Source of the DNA: JBDTDV01 sp039922875
GTDB lineage: Bacteria > Actinomycetota > Actinomycetes > Actinomycetales > Microbacteriaceae
DNA: 64,000 nt
Direction of reading: 5' to 3'
Assembly: GCA_039922875.1 (NCBI GenBank)
Contig: JBDTDV010000061.1
Span: 1 to 64,000, forward strand
Shown: positions 7,957 to 20,455 of the stretch, piece after piece
Layout: each line of letters begins with the position of its first letter
Position numbering within the stretch: position 1 is the first letter of the stretch
Translations under genes and position numbers: made by a program
The notes under the pieces: model-generated
What the model saw: only the letters and a program-made list of their open reading frames with translations
Told to the model about the DNA's origin: nothing
Databases searched by the model: none

Positions 7957-9183
7957 TCATGCCAAGCGGGTGGCGGCCTCGGCCGGGGTGGACAGGCCGG
8001 CGGCTTCGCGCAGCGCCTCGACCCGGTCCAGCCGCTCCCAGGTGAAGTCGGGCAGGTCGCGGCCGAAGTGGCCGTAGGTTGCGGTTTGCCGATAGATCGG
8101 GCGCAACAGATCCAGCGATCGGATGATCGCAGCCGGGCGCAGGTCGAACACCTCGCGGATGGCAGCAATGATTTGACCGTCCGGGATGTGTCCGGTGCCG
8201 AAGGTCTCCACATAGAAGCCGACCGGAGCCGCCTTGCCGATCGCGTACGCGACCTGCACCTCGAGCCGGTCCGCGAAGCCTGCCGCTACCGCGTTCTTGG
8301 CCACCCAGCGCAGCGCGTAGGCAGCCGACCGGTCGACCTTCGAGGGGTCCTTGCCGCTGAACGCTCCCCCGCCGTGCCTGGCGGCTCCGCCGTAGGTGTC
8401 GACGATGATCTTGCGGCCGGTCAGCCCGGCGTCGCCCTTCGGTCCGCCGATCTCGAAGCGGCCGGTCGGGTTGATCAGAATTCGCACTTTGCTGGAATCC
8501 AGCTCGGAGGTGGCCAGAACCGGCCGGATCACCTGCTCGGCGACTTCGGCGCGCAGCTGCTCGGTGCTGACCTGCGGAGCATGCTGGGTGGACAGCACGA
8601 CGGTTTCGATGGTGCGCGGGATGATACCGTCGTAGCCGACGGTGACCTGGGTCTTGCCATCGGGACGCAGATACGGCAGCACGCCGGTCTTGCGGACCGC
8701 GGCGAGCCGCTCAGCGAGCCGGTGTGCCAACCAGATCGGTACCGGCATCAGCTGGGCTGTCTCGGTGGTGGCGTAGCCGAACATGATGCCCTGGTCCCCG
8801 GCCCCCTGGCGGTCCTCGAGGTCAAGGCTGGATTCCTCCCGGCTCTCGAGGGCGTGGTCCACGCCGATCGCGATATCAGGCGACTGCGCGCCGATCGAGA
8901 TCGATACCCCGCAGGAGCGGCCGTCCAGGCTCACCTCGGACGAGTCGTAGCCGATGCCAACGATCAGGTCGCGAACGATGGTGGAGATGTCAACGTAAGC
9001 CTCGGTGTTCACCTCACCGGCCACCAGCACAAGACCGGTGGTCACCAGCGTCTCGACCGCGACCCGACTGTGCGGATCCTTTGCCAGCAATGCGTCAAGG
9101 ATGGCGTCGGAGATCTGGTCGCAGATCTTGTCCGGGTGTCCTTCGGTGACGGATTCCGAGGTGAAAAGTCGGAGTTCGCTCAT
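7957..9183 (-). CDS. metK: S-adenosylmethionine synthetase
   Basis: MetK makes S-adenosylmethionine from methionine and ATP. The start is the ATG at 9183 (MSELRLFTSESVTEGHPDK), preceded by the ribosome binding site GAGGG; this gives 408 residues. The ATP and metal motifs GHPDKICDQISDAILDALL, DQGIMFGYA and GGGAFSGKDPSKVDRSAAY are all intact. A longer reading would cover only the end of coaBC in another frame. It lies 14 bases after coaBC. Methylation donors from MetK feed enzymes such as RsmB nearby, but no SAM riboswitch is visible. Confidence 0.97.
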   Translation of the reverse strand: MSELRLFTSESVTEGHPDKICDQISDAILDALLAKDPHSRVAVETLVTTGLVLVAGEVNTEAYVDISTIVRDLIVGIGYDSSEVSLDGRSCGVSISIGAQSPDIAIGVDHALESREESSLDLEDRQGAGDQGIMFGYATTETAQLMPVPIWLAHRLAERLAAVRKTGVLPYLRPDGKTQVTVGYDGIIPRTIETVVLSTQHAPQVSTEQLRAEVAEQVIRPVLATSELDSSKVRILINPTGRFEIGGPKGDAGLTGRKIIVDTYGGAARHGGGAFSGKDPSKVDRSAAYALRWVAKNAVAAGFADRLEVQVAYAIGKAAPVGFYVETFGTGHIPDGQIIAAIREVFDLRPAAIIRSLDLLRPIYRQTATYGHFGRDLPDFTWERLDRVEALREAAGLSTPAEAATRLA

Positions 9184-9197
9184 GTGTTTTCCCTCGG

Positions 9198-10406
9198 TTA
9201 ACGGATCACATCCAGGATGCGACCAGCCACCGACAACTTGCTCCCGGAGGCCTCCATCACTATATCGCCGTGTGTGTCGAGCATGAGGACCTCGTTGACC
9301 GTCGCGCCGATGCCCTGGCTCCAGCCCACCCGGTTCATCACGAGGTAGTCGCACCCTTTTCGGGCGATCTTGCTGCGGCCGGTCTCGATCAGAGCCTCTC
9401 GATCCGGTTCGGTCTCCGCGGCGAAGCCGACGATCAATTGGCCCTGGTGCCGTTTGGCGGAGAGTTCGCGCAGGATGTCTGGGTTCTTCACCAGTTCCAA
9501 CAGGAGGGTGTCGCGTTCCTCCACCTTCTTGATTTTGGCGTCCTGCACCTGGGCCGGCCGAAAATCCGCTACCGCGGCTGCCATGATGATGGTGTCGGCC
9601 GCGTCGGACTCAGCCAGGAGCGCGGCGCGCAATTCATCGGCGGATTCCACCGGAACCACAGTGACACCGGTCGGCGGCTGGACCTCCAGGTGCGCGGCGA
9701 CCAGGGTCACCCGGGCGCCCCTGGCCCGTGCCGCTTCGGCGATCGCCACACCCTGCCTGCCGCTGGACCGATTGCCGAGATACCGGATCGGGTCCAGGGC
9801 CTCGCGGGTGCCGCCGGCCGAGACCAGGATGCGGCGGCCAGAGAGATCACCGGCTGCCGAGTGAATCGAAGCGTCTGCTGCGGCAAGAGCCGCGGCGACA
9901 ATTGCCTCTGGTTCTTCCATCCGTCCAAGGCCGGAATCCGCCCCGGTCAGCCTGCCACTGGCCGGCCCGACCACCGCGACGCCTCGACTGCGGAGGGTGG
10001 CGATGTTTGCCACGGTAGCCGGGTTCTGCCACATCTCGGTGTGCATGGCTGGCGCGATCACCAACGGGGCGGTGCTGGCCAGAACGGTGTTGCCGAGCAG
10101 GTCGTCGGCGAGACCCATCGCGAGCGTGGCGATGGTGTGCGCGGTCGCCGGCGCGATCACGATCAGATCGGCTGCCTGACCGATGGCGACGTGGCGTACC
10201 TGGGCGACACCGTCGAACAGGTCGGTCTCAACCGGATTGCGGCTGATCGCCTCCAGGGTGGGCCGGCCCACGAATCTCAGGGCGGCATCCGTCGCCACGA
10301 CGCGGACATCATGACCGGCCAGCACAAGCAGGCGGATCACGGCGACCGCCTTATAGGCGGCGATCCCGCCGGTGACACCGACGACGATCGACAGCCGCCC
10401 GGTCAC
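9198..10406 (-). CDS. coaBC: Phosphopantothenoylcysteine decarboxylase / phosphopantothenate-cysteine ligase
   Basis: This bifunctional enzyme performs two steps of coenzyme A synthesis. The N-terminal flavoprotein decarboxylase (CoaC, residues 1 to about 180) begins GVTGGIAAYKAV and has the active-site His in VRHVAIG and the segment APAMHTEMWQNPA. The C-terminal ligase (CoaB) begins around residue 190 with VSAGGTREALDPIRYLGNRSSG, the nucleotide-binding Rossmann start. The segment corresponding to the flexible CoaC flap reads RLTGADSGLGRMEEPE and lacks the cysteine found in E. coli. Its place between rpoZ and metK is conserved in actinobacteria. Confidence 0.95.
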   Translation of the reverse strand: MTGRLSIVVGVTGGIAAYKAVAVIRLLVLAGHDVRVVATDAALRFVGRPTLEAISRNPVETDLFDGVAQVRHVAIGQAADLIVIAPATAHTIATLAMGLADDLLGNTVLASTAPLVIAPAMHTEMWQNPATVANIATLRSRGVAVVGPASGRLTGADSGLGRMEEPEAIVAAALAAADASIHSAAGDLSGRRILVSAGGTREALDPIRYLGNRSSGRQGVAIAEAARARGARVTLVAAHLEVQPPTGVTVVPVESADELRAALLAESDAADTIIMAAAVADFRPAQVQDAKIKKVEERDTLLLELVKNPDILRELSAKRHQGQLIVGFAAETEPDREALIETGRSKIARKGCDYLVMNRVGWSQGIGATVNEVLMLDTHGDIVMEASGSKLSVAGRILDVIR

Positions 10407-10428
10407 CGCCGCCCGCCTTCCGATCGCC

Positions 10429-10686
10429 TTATTCGGCGATCGGGCGCACGAGGAGCTTGTCCTCGTTGATCTCGTGCAGCGCTACAGACAACGGCTTGTC
10501 GTCGATGGTGGAGTCGACCAGCGGTCCAACGTTGTCAAAGAGGCTGCCCTCATGCAGGTCGGCGTAGTAGTCGTTGATCTGGCGGGCCCGCTTGGAGGCG
10601 AAGATCACCAGGGCATACTTGGACTCGACCTTGGCCAGCAGGTCGTCGATCGGCGGGTCGATGATCCCCTTGAGGTTTGTTGCCAT
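10429..10686 (-). CDS. rpoZ: RNA polymerase omega subunit
   Basis: Omega is the small RNA polymerase subunit that helps assemble beta prime. The 85 residues contain the typical segments GIIDPPIDDLLAKVESKYAL, FASKRARQINDYYADL and the C-terminal KPLSVALHEINEDKL, which match actinobacterial RpoZ. It follows the gmk fusion by 40 bases and precedes coaBC by 22, the usual gmk-rpoZ-coaBC order. Confidence 0.96.
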   Translation of the reverse strand: MATNLKGIIDPPIDDLLAKVESKYALVIFASKRARQINDYYADLHEGSLFDNVGPLVDSTIDDKPLSVALHEINEDKLLVRPIAE

Positions 10687-10726
10687 AGTTGTTCTATTCC
10701 TTTGGGTCTGGGATATGCCGGGTCGG

Positions 10727-11680
10727 TCAGGCGGATGAGGTCGACGCCGGCAGCGACGGTCGCGTGTGCGCCGTGCGGATCTGCATCAAGTCTACGACCT
10801 CCCGCGCGGCGTCGGCCACGTTACCGTTGATCACATGGTGATCGAACTCCGATTGGGCGGCTAATTCCACGGTTGCGGTGGCCAGTCTCCTGCGTTGCTC
10901 CGCCTCGTCCTCGGTGCCGCGGCCGATCAAGCGGCGCACCAGCTCGTCCCAGCTGGGTGGTGCGAGGAAGATCAGGCGCGCATCCGGCATCGTCGCGCGT
11001 ACGCTGCGCGCACCCTGCAGGTCGATCTCCAACAGCACGCTTCGGCCTCGCTCCAGCGCCTCGTCGATGGGCTTCCTCGGCGTGCCGTAGCGATACGCGT
11101 TGTGCACCGTCGCCCATTCCAGGAGTTCGCCATCGGCGATCATCCGGTCGAACTCGGCGTCGTCGACGAAGTAGTAATTGACGCCATCGAGCTCTCCCGG
11201 CCGTGGTGGTCTGGTGGTGGCCGAGACGGATAACATCACCTCCGGATAGCGTTGCCTGATGTATCCGGCGACCGTGCCCTTGCCGACCGCGGTCGGACCG
11301 GCCATCACGACCAGTCGACTGCGCCGCCGGCGTCGATTCAGCAGCTCCCGGGCAAGCAGGAATTCGCGCAACCGGCCGCGCTGATGTCTACCGAGTCCGC
11401 CGAGCCGCTTCACCGACGAAATTCCTAGGTCGGCCAGGGTATTGCGCATTTTGGTGACCCCGATCGCCGGCACGCTCAGCAGGAAGTCGGTGACCCTCAG
11501 CCGGCCCTCGATTCCGTCTGGGTCGATTCCGGCGGCATCCAGCACGGAAACAGCGCTCCTGGTGCCGGTTGCGACGGCATTCTTCACGGCTGCGCGTGCC
11601 CGGCGGGCGGCGATCGCGGCACGCGATGCCGCGATCCGGTCCACCTCCGGTGGGTTCCGGCCGGCTTCGCGATCAGCCAA
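10727..11680 (-). CDS. gmk: Integration host factor (mIHF) fused to guanylate kinase
   Basis: One reading frame holds two proteins that are separate neighbours in mycobacteria and streptomycetes. Residues about 15-110 match mycobacterial-type IHF, a DNA-binding nucleoid protein: an arginine-rich helix (AIAARRARAAVKNAV) and a helix-two-turn-helix (IPAIGVTKMRNTLADLGI, RLGGLGRHQRGRLREFL). After a basic linker (RRRRRSR), guanylate kinase starts with Walker A GPTAVGKGTV and continues with SVSATTRPPRPGELDG and VLLEIDLQGARSVR. No stop or start lies between them. The TTG at 11680 overlaps the pyrF stop and has GAGAG before it (317 residues); the GTG at 11644 is the alternative. Confidence 0.9.
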   Translation of the reverse strand: MADREAGRNPPEVDRIAASRAAIAARRARAAVKNAVATGTRSAVSVLDAAGIDPDGIEGRLRVTDFLLSVPAIGVTKMRNTLADLGISSVKRLGGLGRHQRGRLREFLLARELLNRRRRRSRLVVMAGPTAVGKGTVAGYIRQRYPEVMLSVSATTRPPRPGELDGVNYYFVDDAEFDRMIADGELLEWATVHNAYRYGTPRKPIDEALERGRSVLLEIDLQGARSVRATMPDARLIFLAPPSWDELVRRLIGRGTEDEAEQRRRLATATVELAAQSEFDHHVINGNVADAAREVVDLMQIRTAHTRPSLPASTSSA

Positions 11681-12562
11681 GGTGCTCTCGCACTTCGGCC
11701 GCCCGCCTCGTGATGGTCTCGGCGAGGGCGTCCGGGCCCGCGGTGAGGATACTCCGGGATTCGCTGATGATCGTGGTGGCGGCCAGTGCGCCGAACCTGC
11801 GCCGTGCCTGGGAAACCAGGGCGCCCTGGGCACCGAATCCGGGCGCCAGCACCGGCATCGGATTGTGCGCGGCTTTCGCATCGGTCTGCACCCCGAATGC
11901 GGCGAGGTCAAGGGTCGCGCCGAGGACGACACCGATCGAACCGATCGGGTGCCCGGCCTGCCCGGCATTGAAGGCGATCACATCATCGATGATCGCACGA
12001 CTGACCGTGCGAGCGGCACCCCCAAGGCTCTGATCGTGGTGCCGCGGCGCCGACGATTGCACCAGGGCCGTTTGGATCGGCGCAGCCTCCGGATTGGTCG
12101 TCGCCGCGAGGACGAACAGACCTTTTCCGTTCGCCTCGGCCAGCGACATCATTCCCGCCAGGGAGCCAACTCCCTGGAAGGCGGCGACGGTCAGGGCATC
12201 CGCCTCTAATGGCGATCCGGGTGACAGCCACGCCTGCGCATACGCATCGGCCGTGGAGCCGATATCGCCGCGCTTGGCGTCGGCAATCACCAAAAGCCCG
12301 GCTGCGCGCGCGGCGCTCAGCACCGCCTCCAGCGCGGCGAATCCTGCCGAACCGAAGCGCTCATAGAACGCCACCTGCGGCTTGACGATGCCGACCCGAC
12401 CGTGCGCGGCGGCCACCGCCGCCAGTCCGAATTCGCGGGCACCCTGCGCGCTCGAGGGCAGCCGCCAGGCCTCCAGCAGCCAATCGTGCGGGTCGATCCC
12501 CACACAGAGCGGACCGTGGGCGGCAAAGGCCGCGGCTAGCCGCGCGCCGAACGGGTCAGATC

Positions 12563-12566
<4 letters not shown>
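11673..12566 (-). CDS. pyrF: Orotidine 5'-phosphate decarboxylase (long, type 2)
   Basis: PyrF makes UMP from OMP, the last step of de novo pyrimidine synthesis. The 297-residue length and the active-site motif DAKRGDIG, with the catalytic lysine, are those of the longer actinobacterial type. The N-terminus LCVGIDPH binds substrate. The GTG at 12566 overlaps the carB stop (GTGA), and the 3' end overlaps the start of the mIHF-gmk gene by eight bases. It is the last pyrimidine gene of the operon. Confidence 0.96.
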
Positions 12567-15849
<3,283 letters not shown>

Positions 15850-15850
<1 letters not shown>

Positions 15851-16989
15851 TACTTCGCTTCTTTCGTGTCGAGCACCATGTCCCTGAATCGGTCGAACAG
15901 ATGATTGGCGTCGTGCGGCCCCGACGCCGACTCCGGATGATATTGCACGCTGAAGGCGTTCAGATCCAGGCAGCGCAGACCCTCGACCACGTGATCGTTC
16001 AGGCCATAGTGGCTGACCTCCACCTGACCGAAACCGGCCGGCGATTCCAACACGCCCTCGATCGGCGCCTTGACCGCGAAGCCATGGTTGTGCGCGGTGA
16101 TCTCCACCCGGCCGGTGGCCTTGTCCAGCACCGGCTGGTTGATGCCGCGGTGACCGAACGGGAGCTTGTAGGTGCCGAAGCCGAGCGCCCGGCCCAACAA
16201 CTGATTGCCGAAGCAGATGCCGAAGTAGGGCAGCCCGGCGCGCAACACCTCCTGCAGCAGTTCGACGTGCCGGCCGGACGCCTGCGGGTCACCTGGACCG
16301 TTCGAGTAGAACAGGGCCGAGGGCTTCAACTCGAGGACATGCGAGGCCGAGACCATCTCCGGCAGCACCATCACGTCAAAGCCTCGGTCGGCCAGATAGT
16401 TCAGGCTGGAGAGCTTGACACCCAAATCCAGCACCGCGACCGACCCGATCCGCTGCGTGGTCGCCGCGATCGTGTACGGCTCCGGCGTGGAGACTTCAGC
16501 CGAGAGATTCCGCCCAGCCATTCGTTGCTGACCGCAGACCAACTCCAGCTGTTCTGACTCGGACAGGGCGAACTGCTCGCCGGAGAAAATCCCGGCCCGC
16601 ATCGCCCCGGCCGAACGGATGTGCCTGGTCACCGCCCTGGTGTCCACGCCACTGATGCCGACGACGCCGCCGGAGCGCAGGTCATCGTCGAGACTTCGGG
16701 TAGCGCGGTAGTTGGAGACCACCCGAGATGGGTCTCGGACCACGAATCCCTCCACCCAGATCCGGCCCGATTCCATGTCATCGTCGTTTGTGCCGGTATT
16801 GCCGATGTGGGGCGCGGTCATCAACACGATCTGACCGGCGTAGGACGGATCGGTGAGGGTTTCCTGGTAGCCGGTCATCCCGGTGGAGAACACCGCCTCC
16901 CCGAACGTTCGCCCGATGGCACCGTAGGCTCGCCCCTGGTAGCGGCTCCCGTCTTCCAGGATCAGTACTGCCGGCTCGGGTGACGCCAT
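15850..16989 (-). CDS. carA: Carbamoyl phosphate synthase small (glutaminase) subunit
   Basis: CarA releases ammonia from glutamine for CarB. Residues 1 to about 150 are the CarA-specific domain (ILEDGSRYQGRAYGA, GMTGYQETLTDPSYAGQI). The class I glutamine amidotransferase domain has the nucleophile Cys in YFGICFGNQLLGRALG and the His-Glu of QYHPESASGPHD. The 379 residues match the family. It follows the PH-like membrane protein gene by one base and precedes carB with a one-base overlap. Confidence 0.98.
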
Positions 16990-16990
16990 G

Positions 16991-17533
16991 CTAGGCCTCG
17001 CTTTCGGTGGTTGTGCCTGAGGTCAATTCCTCGATGGCGGCGATCAGTCTGACCCGGTCTGCGGGGTCCACGACGCGGATATAACTGTCGACGGGTTCAG
17101 GAGTGATGGTGCTTGTGGATGGCTCGGCATCGCCGCGTTCTGGCAGCCAGCTCAGGACCAGCAGCCCGCCCGGTTCGACGACCTTGTCCACGGTGGCCGT
17201 CGCGGTGTCGATCTGCACAATGGCGGATGCCGGCAGATAGACGCTCTGCTCGCCGCGCACCGAGATGGTGATTCCGAGGTTGGTCAGGGCCAGCGTCGCA
17301 ACGCCACGGTATCCCAAGCCCGGCATGGCCAGCCGTTCCAGCGGCTCGAGATGCGCGGTGGTGGCCACATAGATGACCTCGAAGGTGGCAAGATCGACGA
17401 CCGAATCGGGGGCGCGATAGCCGCTGCCGAATGCCGAACCGCGGCTCAGGCGCGCCCGCCAGGCCCGCCACATCGCGATGAACGCCACGACCACGATCGC
17501 CACGACAATCGCGGTCGGCCAGAACTTATCCAT
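16991..17533 (-). CDS. PH-like membrane protein of the pyr operon
   Basis: This 180-residue protein has one N-terminal membrane helix (WPTAIVVAIVVVAFIAMW, residues 5-22) and then a soluble domain predicted to face the cytoplasm, rich in beta strands (FEVIYVATTAHLEPLERL, ATLALTNLGITISVRGEQSV). Proteins of this kind between carA and pyrC in actinobacteria are called PH-like (bPH_10) domain proteins; their role is not known. I choose the ATG at 17533, which overlaps the pyrC end by eight bases; a longer frame to 17569 lacks support. The operon position hints at a link with carbamoyl phosphate or pyrimidine synthesis, but nothing in the sequence proves it. Confidence 0.85.
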   Translation of the reverse strand: MDKFWPTAIVVAIVVVAFIAMWRAWRARLSRGSAFGSGYRAPDSVVDLATFEVIYVATTAHLEPLERLAMPGLGYRGVATLALTNLGITISVRGEQSVYLPASAIVQIDTATATVDKVVEPGGLLVLSWLPERGDAEPSTSTITPEPVDSYIRVVDPADRVRLIAAIEELTSGTTTESEA

Positions 17534-18872
17534 GCCGCACCATCCTCTGCTTCGCCATCGCCGCCACATCTTCGGCGGGGACCAGCTTGCCGTCGAGCAC
17601 CGTCGGGTACCCGTGGTGGATGGTGGTATGCACCCGGCCGGGCAATGTCATCGACAGGAACGGGGAATTGCTGCTCATTCCGGCCAGTCGTTCGGCGGTG
17701 AACACGCCGGGGGCACCCGGGTCGTAAAGCATCAGCTCGGCCGGCACACCGACCGCGAGCGTGCCGTGCCCGTGCAGTCTGCCGATCCGCGCCGGCCCCG
17801 CGGAGAGCACCCGGGCGACATCGACCCAGTCCAGTAACCCGGTGTCCACCATTGCGGCCTGCACGACGGGCAGGGCGGATTCGAGCCCGACCATGCCGAA
17901 CGCTGCCCGATCCCACTCACAGTCTTTGGCCTCAAGCGGATGCGGCGCGTGATCGGTTGCGACGATGTCGATGGTGCCGTCGGCCAGCCCGGCGCGCAGG
18001 GCTTGCACGTCCTCAGCTCGCCGCAGCGGCGGGTTCACCTTGAACCTGGAATCGTAACCAACGACCCGATCCTCGGTCAACAGCAGGTGGTGCGGGGTCA
18101 CTTCCGCGGTGACCCGGATGCCGCGGGCTTTGGCCCAGCGCAGCACATCGACCGAACCGCCCGATGAGACGTGGCACACGTGCAGCCGGGCGCCGACATG
18201 CTCGGCCAGCAGCACGTCACGGGCGATGATCGACTCCTCGGCGACGGAGGGCCATCCGGCCAGGCCGAGCGTGCTGGAAAGCGCCGACTCGTTCATCGTC
18301 GCGTCCTCGGTCAACCGCGGGTCCTGGGCATGCTGGGCGATGACACCGTCGAAGGTTGTGACGTACTCGAGCGCGCGGCGCATCAGCTGCGAATCGTGGA
18401 CGCAGCTGCCGTCGTCGGAAAACACCCGCACGTCGGCCCTACTGTGCGCCATCGCGCCGATTTCTGCCAGCCTCTGGCCCTGCAACCCGACGGTTACTGC
18501 ACCGATCGGTCGCACCGTCGCGTAGCCGGCCGCCTCGCCGAGAGACTGTACCTGCTCGACCACACCGGCGGTATCGGCGACCGGCAGCGTGTTCGCCATT
18601 GCGAACACGGTGCTGAATCCTCCCTTGGCCGCCGCCATGGTGCCGCTGGCGATCGTTTCGCTCTGCTCGTATCCGGGTTCCCGCAGATGGGTGTGCAGGT
18701 CGACCAGTCCCGGCAGCGCGCGCAAGCCCGCCGCGTCGATCACCCGGGCCGCCGGTGCGAAAAGGCTGCCGCCGATCTCGGCGATCACGCCGTCGGTGAT
18801 CAGGATGTCACTGGTTGTTCCGTCTGGCAGTATCGCTCCGGAGATCAGAATGCTTCCGGTTTCGCTGGTCAA
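17526..18872 (-). CDS. pyrC: Dihydroorotase
   Basis: PyrC cyclises carbamoyl aspartate to dihydroorotate. The 448-residue class I enzyme has the zinc motif LVDLHTHLREPG, the bridging Asp in VFSDDGSCV, the ligand histidines in GVIAQHAQD and VCHVSSGGS, and the catalytic Asp in IVATDHAPH. The start is a TTG at 18872 whose TTGA overlaps the pyrB stop, which makes coupled translation likely. The 3' end overlaps the PH-like gene. Confidence 0.97.
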   Translation of the reverse strand: MTSETGSILISGAILPDGTTSDILITDGVIAEIGGSLFAPAARVIDAAGLRALPGLVDLHTHLREPGYEQSETIASGTMAAAKGGFSTVFAMANTLPVADTAGVVEQVQSLGEAAGYATVRPIGAVTVGLQGQRLAEIGAMAHSRADVRVFSDDGSCVHDSQLMRRALEYVTTFDGVIAQHAQDPRLTEDATMNESALSSTLGLAGWPSVAEESIIARDVLLAEHVGARLHVCHVSSGGSVDVLRWAKARGIRVTAEVTPHHLLLTEDRVVGYDSRFKVNPPLRRAEDVQALRAGLADGTIDIVATDHAPHPLEAKDCEWDRAAFGMVGLESALPVVQAAMVDTGLLDWVDVARVLSAGPARIGRLHGHGTLAVGVPAELMLYDPGAPGVFTAERLAGMSSNSPFLSMTLPGRVHTTIHHGYPTVLDGKLVPAEDVAAMAKQRMVRHG

Positions 18873-19825
18873 ACCTGGTCCGTTCGCTCGCCGGCAAGCA
18901 GCGCGTACAGCGCCGCCATCCGAATGGATACTCCGTTGGTCACCTGTTCTCGTACCGTGGATTGCGCCGAATCGGCTGCGGCGGCAGAGATCTCCAGACC
19001 GCGATTCATCGGGCCGGGGTGCATCACAATGCTAGCGGGAGCCAGCCGGCCCAGCCGTTCACGGCTCAACCCCCAGGTTCTGGCGTACTCGCGCTCGCTG
19101 GAGAAGAACGCGGCATGCATCCGCTCAGACTGGATGCGCAGCATCATCAGCACGTCGGGCTTGCCGACGTCGATGGCCTGGTCGAGATCGTAACTGATCG
19201 TGGCCGGCCAGGTGCCGGCACCGATCGGCATCAGGGTGGCCGGGGCGACCAGGGTCACGCTGGCGCCCAGAGTGCTTAGCAGCCAGAGGTTGGATCGGGC
19301 GACCCTGGAGTGCAGGATGTCGCCTACGATGGCCACGGCCACGCCGTCCAGGCCCTTCCCGCGGCTGGCCTCGCCGTGCAGGCGCCGCCGCATCGTGAAC
19401 GCGTCCAGCAGCGCCTGAGTGGGATGCTCGTGCATGCCGTCCCCTGCGTTGATCACCCCGGCGTCGATCCAACCGCTGGTCGCCAGCGTCAGCGGCGCGC
19501 CCGACGCGGAATGGCGGATCACGACGGCGTCGGCGCCCAGCGCAGCAAGGGTCTGGGCGGTGTCTTTGAGGCTCTCGCCCTTGGAGACGCTGGAGCCCTT
19601 CGCACTGAAGTTGATCACATCGGCGGACAGCCGCTTGGCGGCCGCCTCGAAGGAGATCCGGGTGCGGGTGGAGTCCTCGAAGAACAGGTTCACCACCGTC
19701 TTGCCGCGCAACGTCGGCAGCTTCTTCACCTCGCGGGTGGCCACCTGGCTCATGTCCTCGGCAATGTCCAGCAAGCCGATTGCGGTGTCCCTGCTCATGC
19801 CCTTGGTGCTCAGCAGGTGTCTCAT
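18869..19825 (-). CDS. pyrB: Aspartate carbamoyltransferase catalytic subunit
   Basis: PyrB condenses carbamoyl phosphate with aspartate. The 318 residues contain the carbamoyl phosphate loop FEDSTRTRISFEAAAKRL (STRTR) and HPTQALLDAFTM, and the C-terminal HPGPMNRGLEI. No regulatory PyrI gene is adjacent, as usual in actinobacteria, where the operon is controlled through PyrR. The ATG overlaps the pyrR stop (ATGA). Confidence 0.98.
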   Translation of the reverse strand: MRHLLSTKGMSRDTAIGLLDIAEDMSQVATREVKKLPTLRGKTVVNLFFEDSTRTRISFEAAAKRLSADVINFSAKGSSVSKGESLKDTAQTLAALGADAVVIRHSASGAPLTLATSGWIDAGVINAGDGMHEHPTQALLDAFTMRRRLHGEASRGKGLDGVAVAIVGDILHSRVARSNLWLLSTLGASVTLVAPATLMPIGAGTWPATISYDLDQAIDVGKPDVLMMLRIQSERMHAAFFSSEREYARTWGLSRERLGRLAPASIVMHPGPMNRGLEISAAAADSAQSTVREQVTNGVSIRMAALYALLAGERTDQV

Positions 19826-20349
19826 GCTTCGATGACTACTTCCTCTTCTCCATCGATCTCTCGCAGTCGTACCCGAATGCGTTCTCGGAGCGAGGACGGC
19901 AGGTTCTTGCCGACGTAGTCCGGGCGGATCGGCAGCTCCCGGTGTCCGCGGTCGATCAGGGTGGCTAATCGCACGGCGCGTGGCCGGCCGATGTCGCTTA
20001 GTGCGTCCAGGGCGGCGCGGATGGTGCGACCGGAGTACAGCACATCGTCAACCAGCACCACCGTCATCCCGTCGATGCCGTCGGCGGGAACCCTGGTCGG
20101 CGCGGGCGCGCGGGTGGGCTGCCTGGCGAGATCGTCGCGGTACATCGTCACGTCCAGAGATCCGGCCACCAGGGGGACCCCGGAGAGCTCAGACAACTGA
20201 TCGGCGATCCGGTCGGCCAGGATGACGCCACGGGTGGGGATGCCGAGGATCACCAGCTGGGCGACCGGCGCATCGGACTCGAGAATCTCGTGCGAAATCC
20301 GGGTCAGCGCCCGGGCAATGTCAGCCTGCTGCAACACGACACGCGTCAC
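19822..20349 (-). CDS. pyrR: Pyrimidine operon regulator PyrR
   Basis: PyrR is a UMP/UTP-responsive RNA-binding protein with a phosphoribosyltransferase fold. The 175 residues contain the PRPP loop MTVVLVDDVLYSGRTIRAAL and the N-terminal LTRISHEILE typical of the family. The start is a GTG at 20349 with a strong GGAGGT at 20357-20362. A PyrR-binding-loop-like sequence lies immediately upstream, so the gene probably controls its own operon. In Mycobacterium smegmatis PyrR acts by translational repression, which would fit the position of the motif here. Confidence 0.97.
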   Translation of the reverse strand: MTRVVLQQADIARALTRISHEILESDAPVAQLVILGIPTRGVILADRIADQLSELSGVPLVAGSLDVTMYRDDLARQPTRAPAPTRVPADGIDGMTVVLVDDVLYSGRTIRAALDALSDIGRPRAVRLATLIDRGHRELPIRPDYVGKNLPSSLRERIRVRLREIDGEEEVVIEA

Positions 20350-20367
20350 GAAACCGACCTCCTTCCC

Positions 20368-20381
20368 CGCCTCACCGGACG
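20368..20381 (-). promoter_or_regulatory. Putative PyrR-binding loop in the pyrR leader
   Basis: On the minus strand the leader reads CGTCCGGTGAGGCG, matching 12 of 14 positions of the known PyrR loop consensus ARUCCNGNGAGGYU. Flanking bases CCG and CGG can pair to close a short stem. The motif ends about six bases before the GGAGGT of pyrR, so bound PyrR could block the ribosome. No intrinsic terminator is visible between it and pyrR, which favours translational control over attenuation. Confidence 0.6.
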
Positions 20382-20403
20382 GATAGGTTAAAGGATGTCA
20401 AAA

Positions 20404-20455
20404 CTGCAGTCAGCTTAGCAGCGTGGAACCGCGGTTCAGTTTGCCTGCAGTCAGC
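20404..20455. repeat. Direct repeat CTGCAGTCAGC, two copies
   Basis: The 11-base sequence occurs at 20404-20414 and 20445-20455, starts 41 bases apart, in the DsbA-like/pyrR intergenic region. The second copy crosses the stop codon of the DsbA-like gene. Between them is the perfect palindrome AACCGCGGTT. Role unknown. Confidence 0.5.

Noticed and set aside
7957..9354. Longer MetK of 465 residues
   Set aside because: The extra 57 residues read coaBC in another frame; the ATG at 9183 has its own ribosome binding site and the conserved N-terminus.
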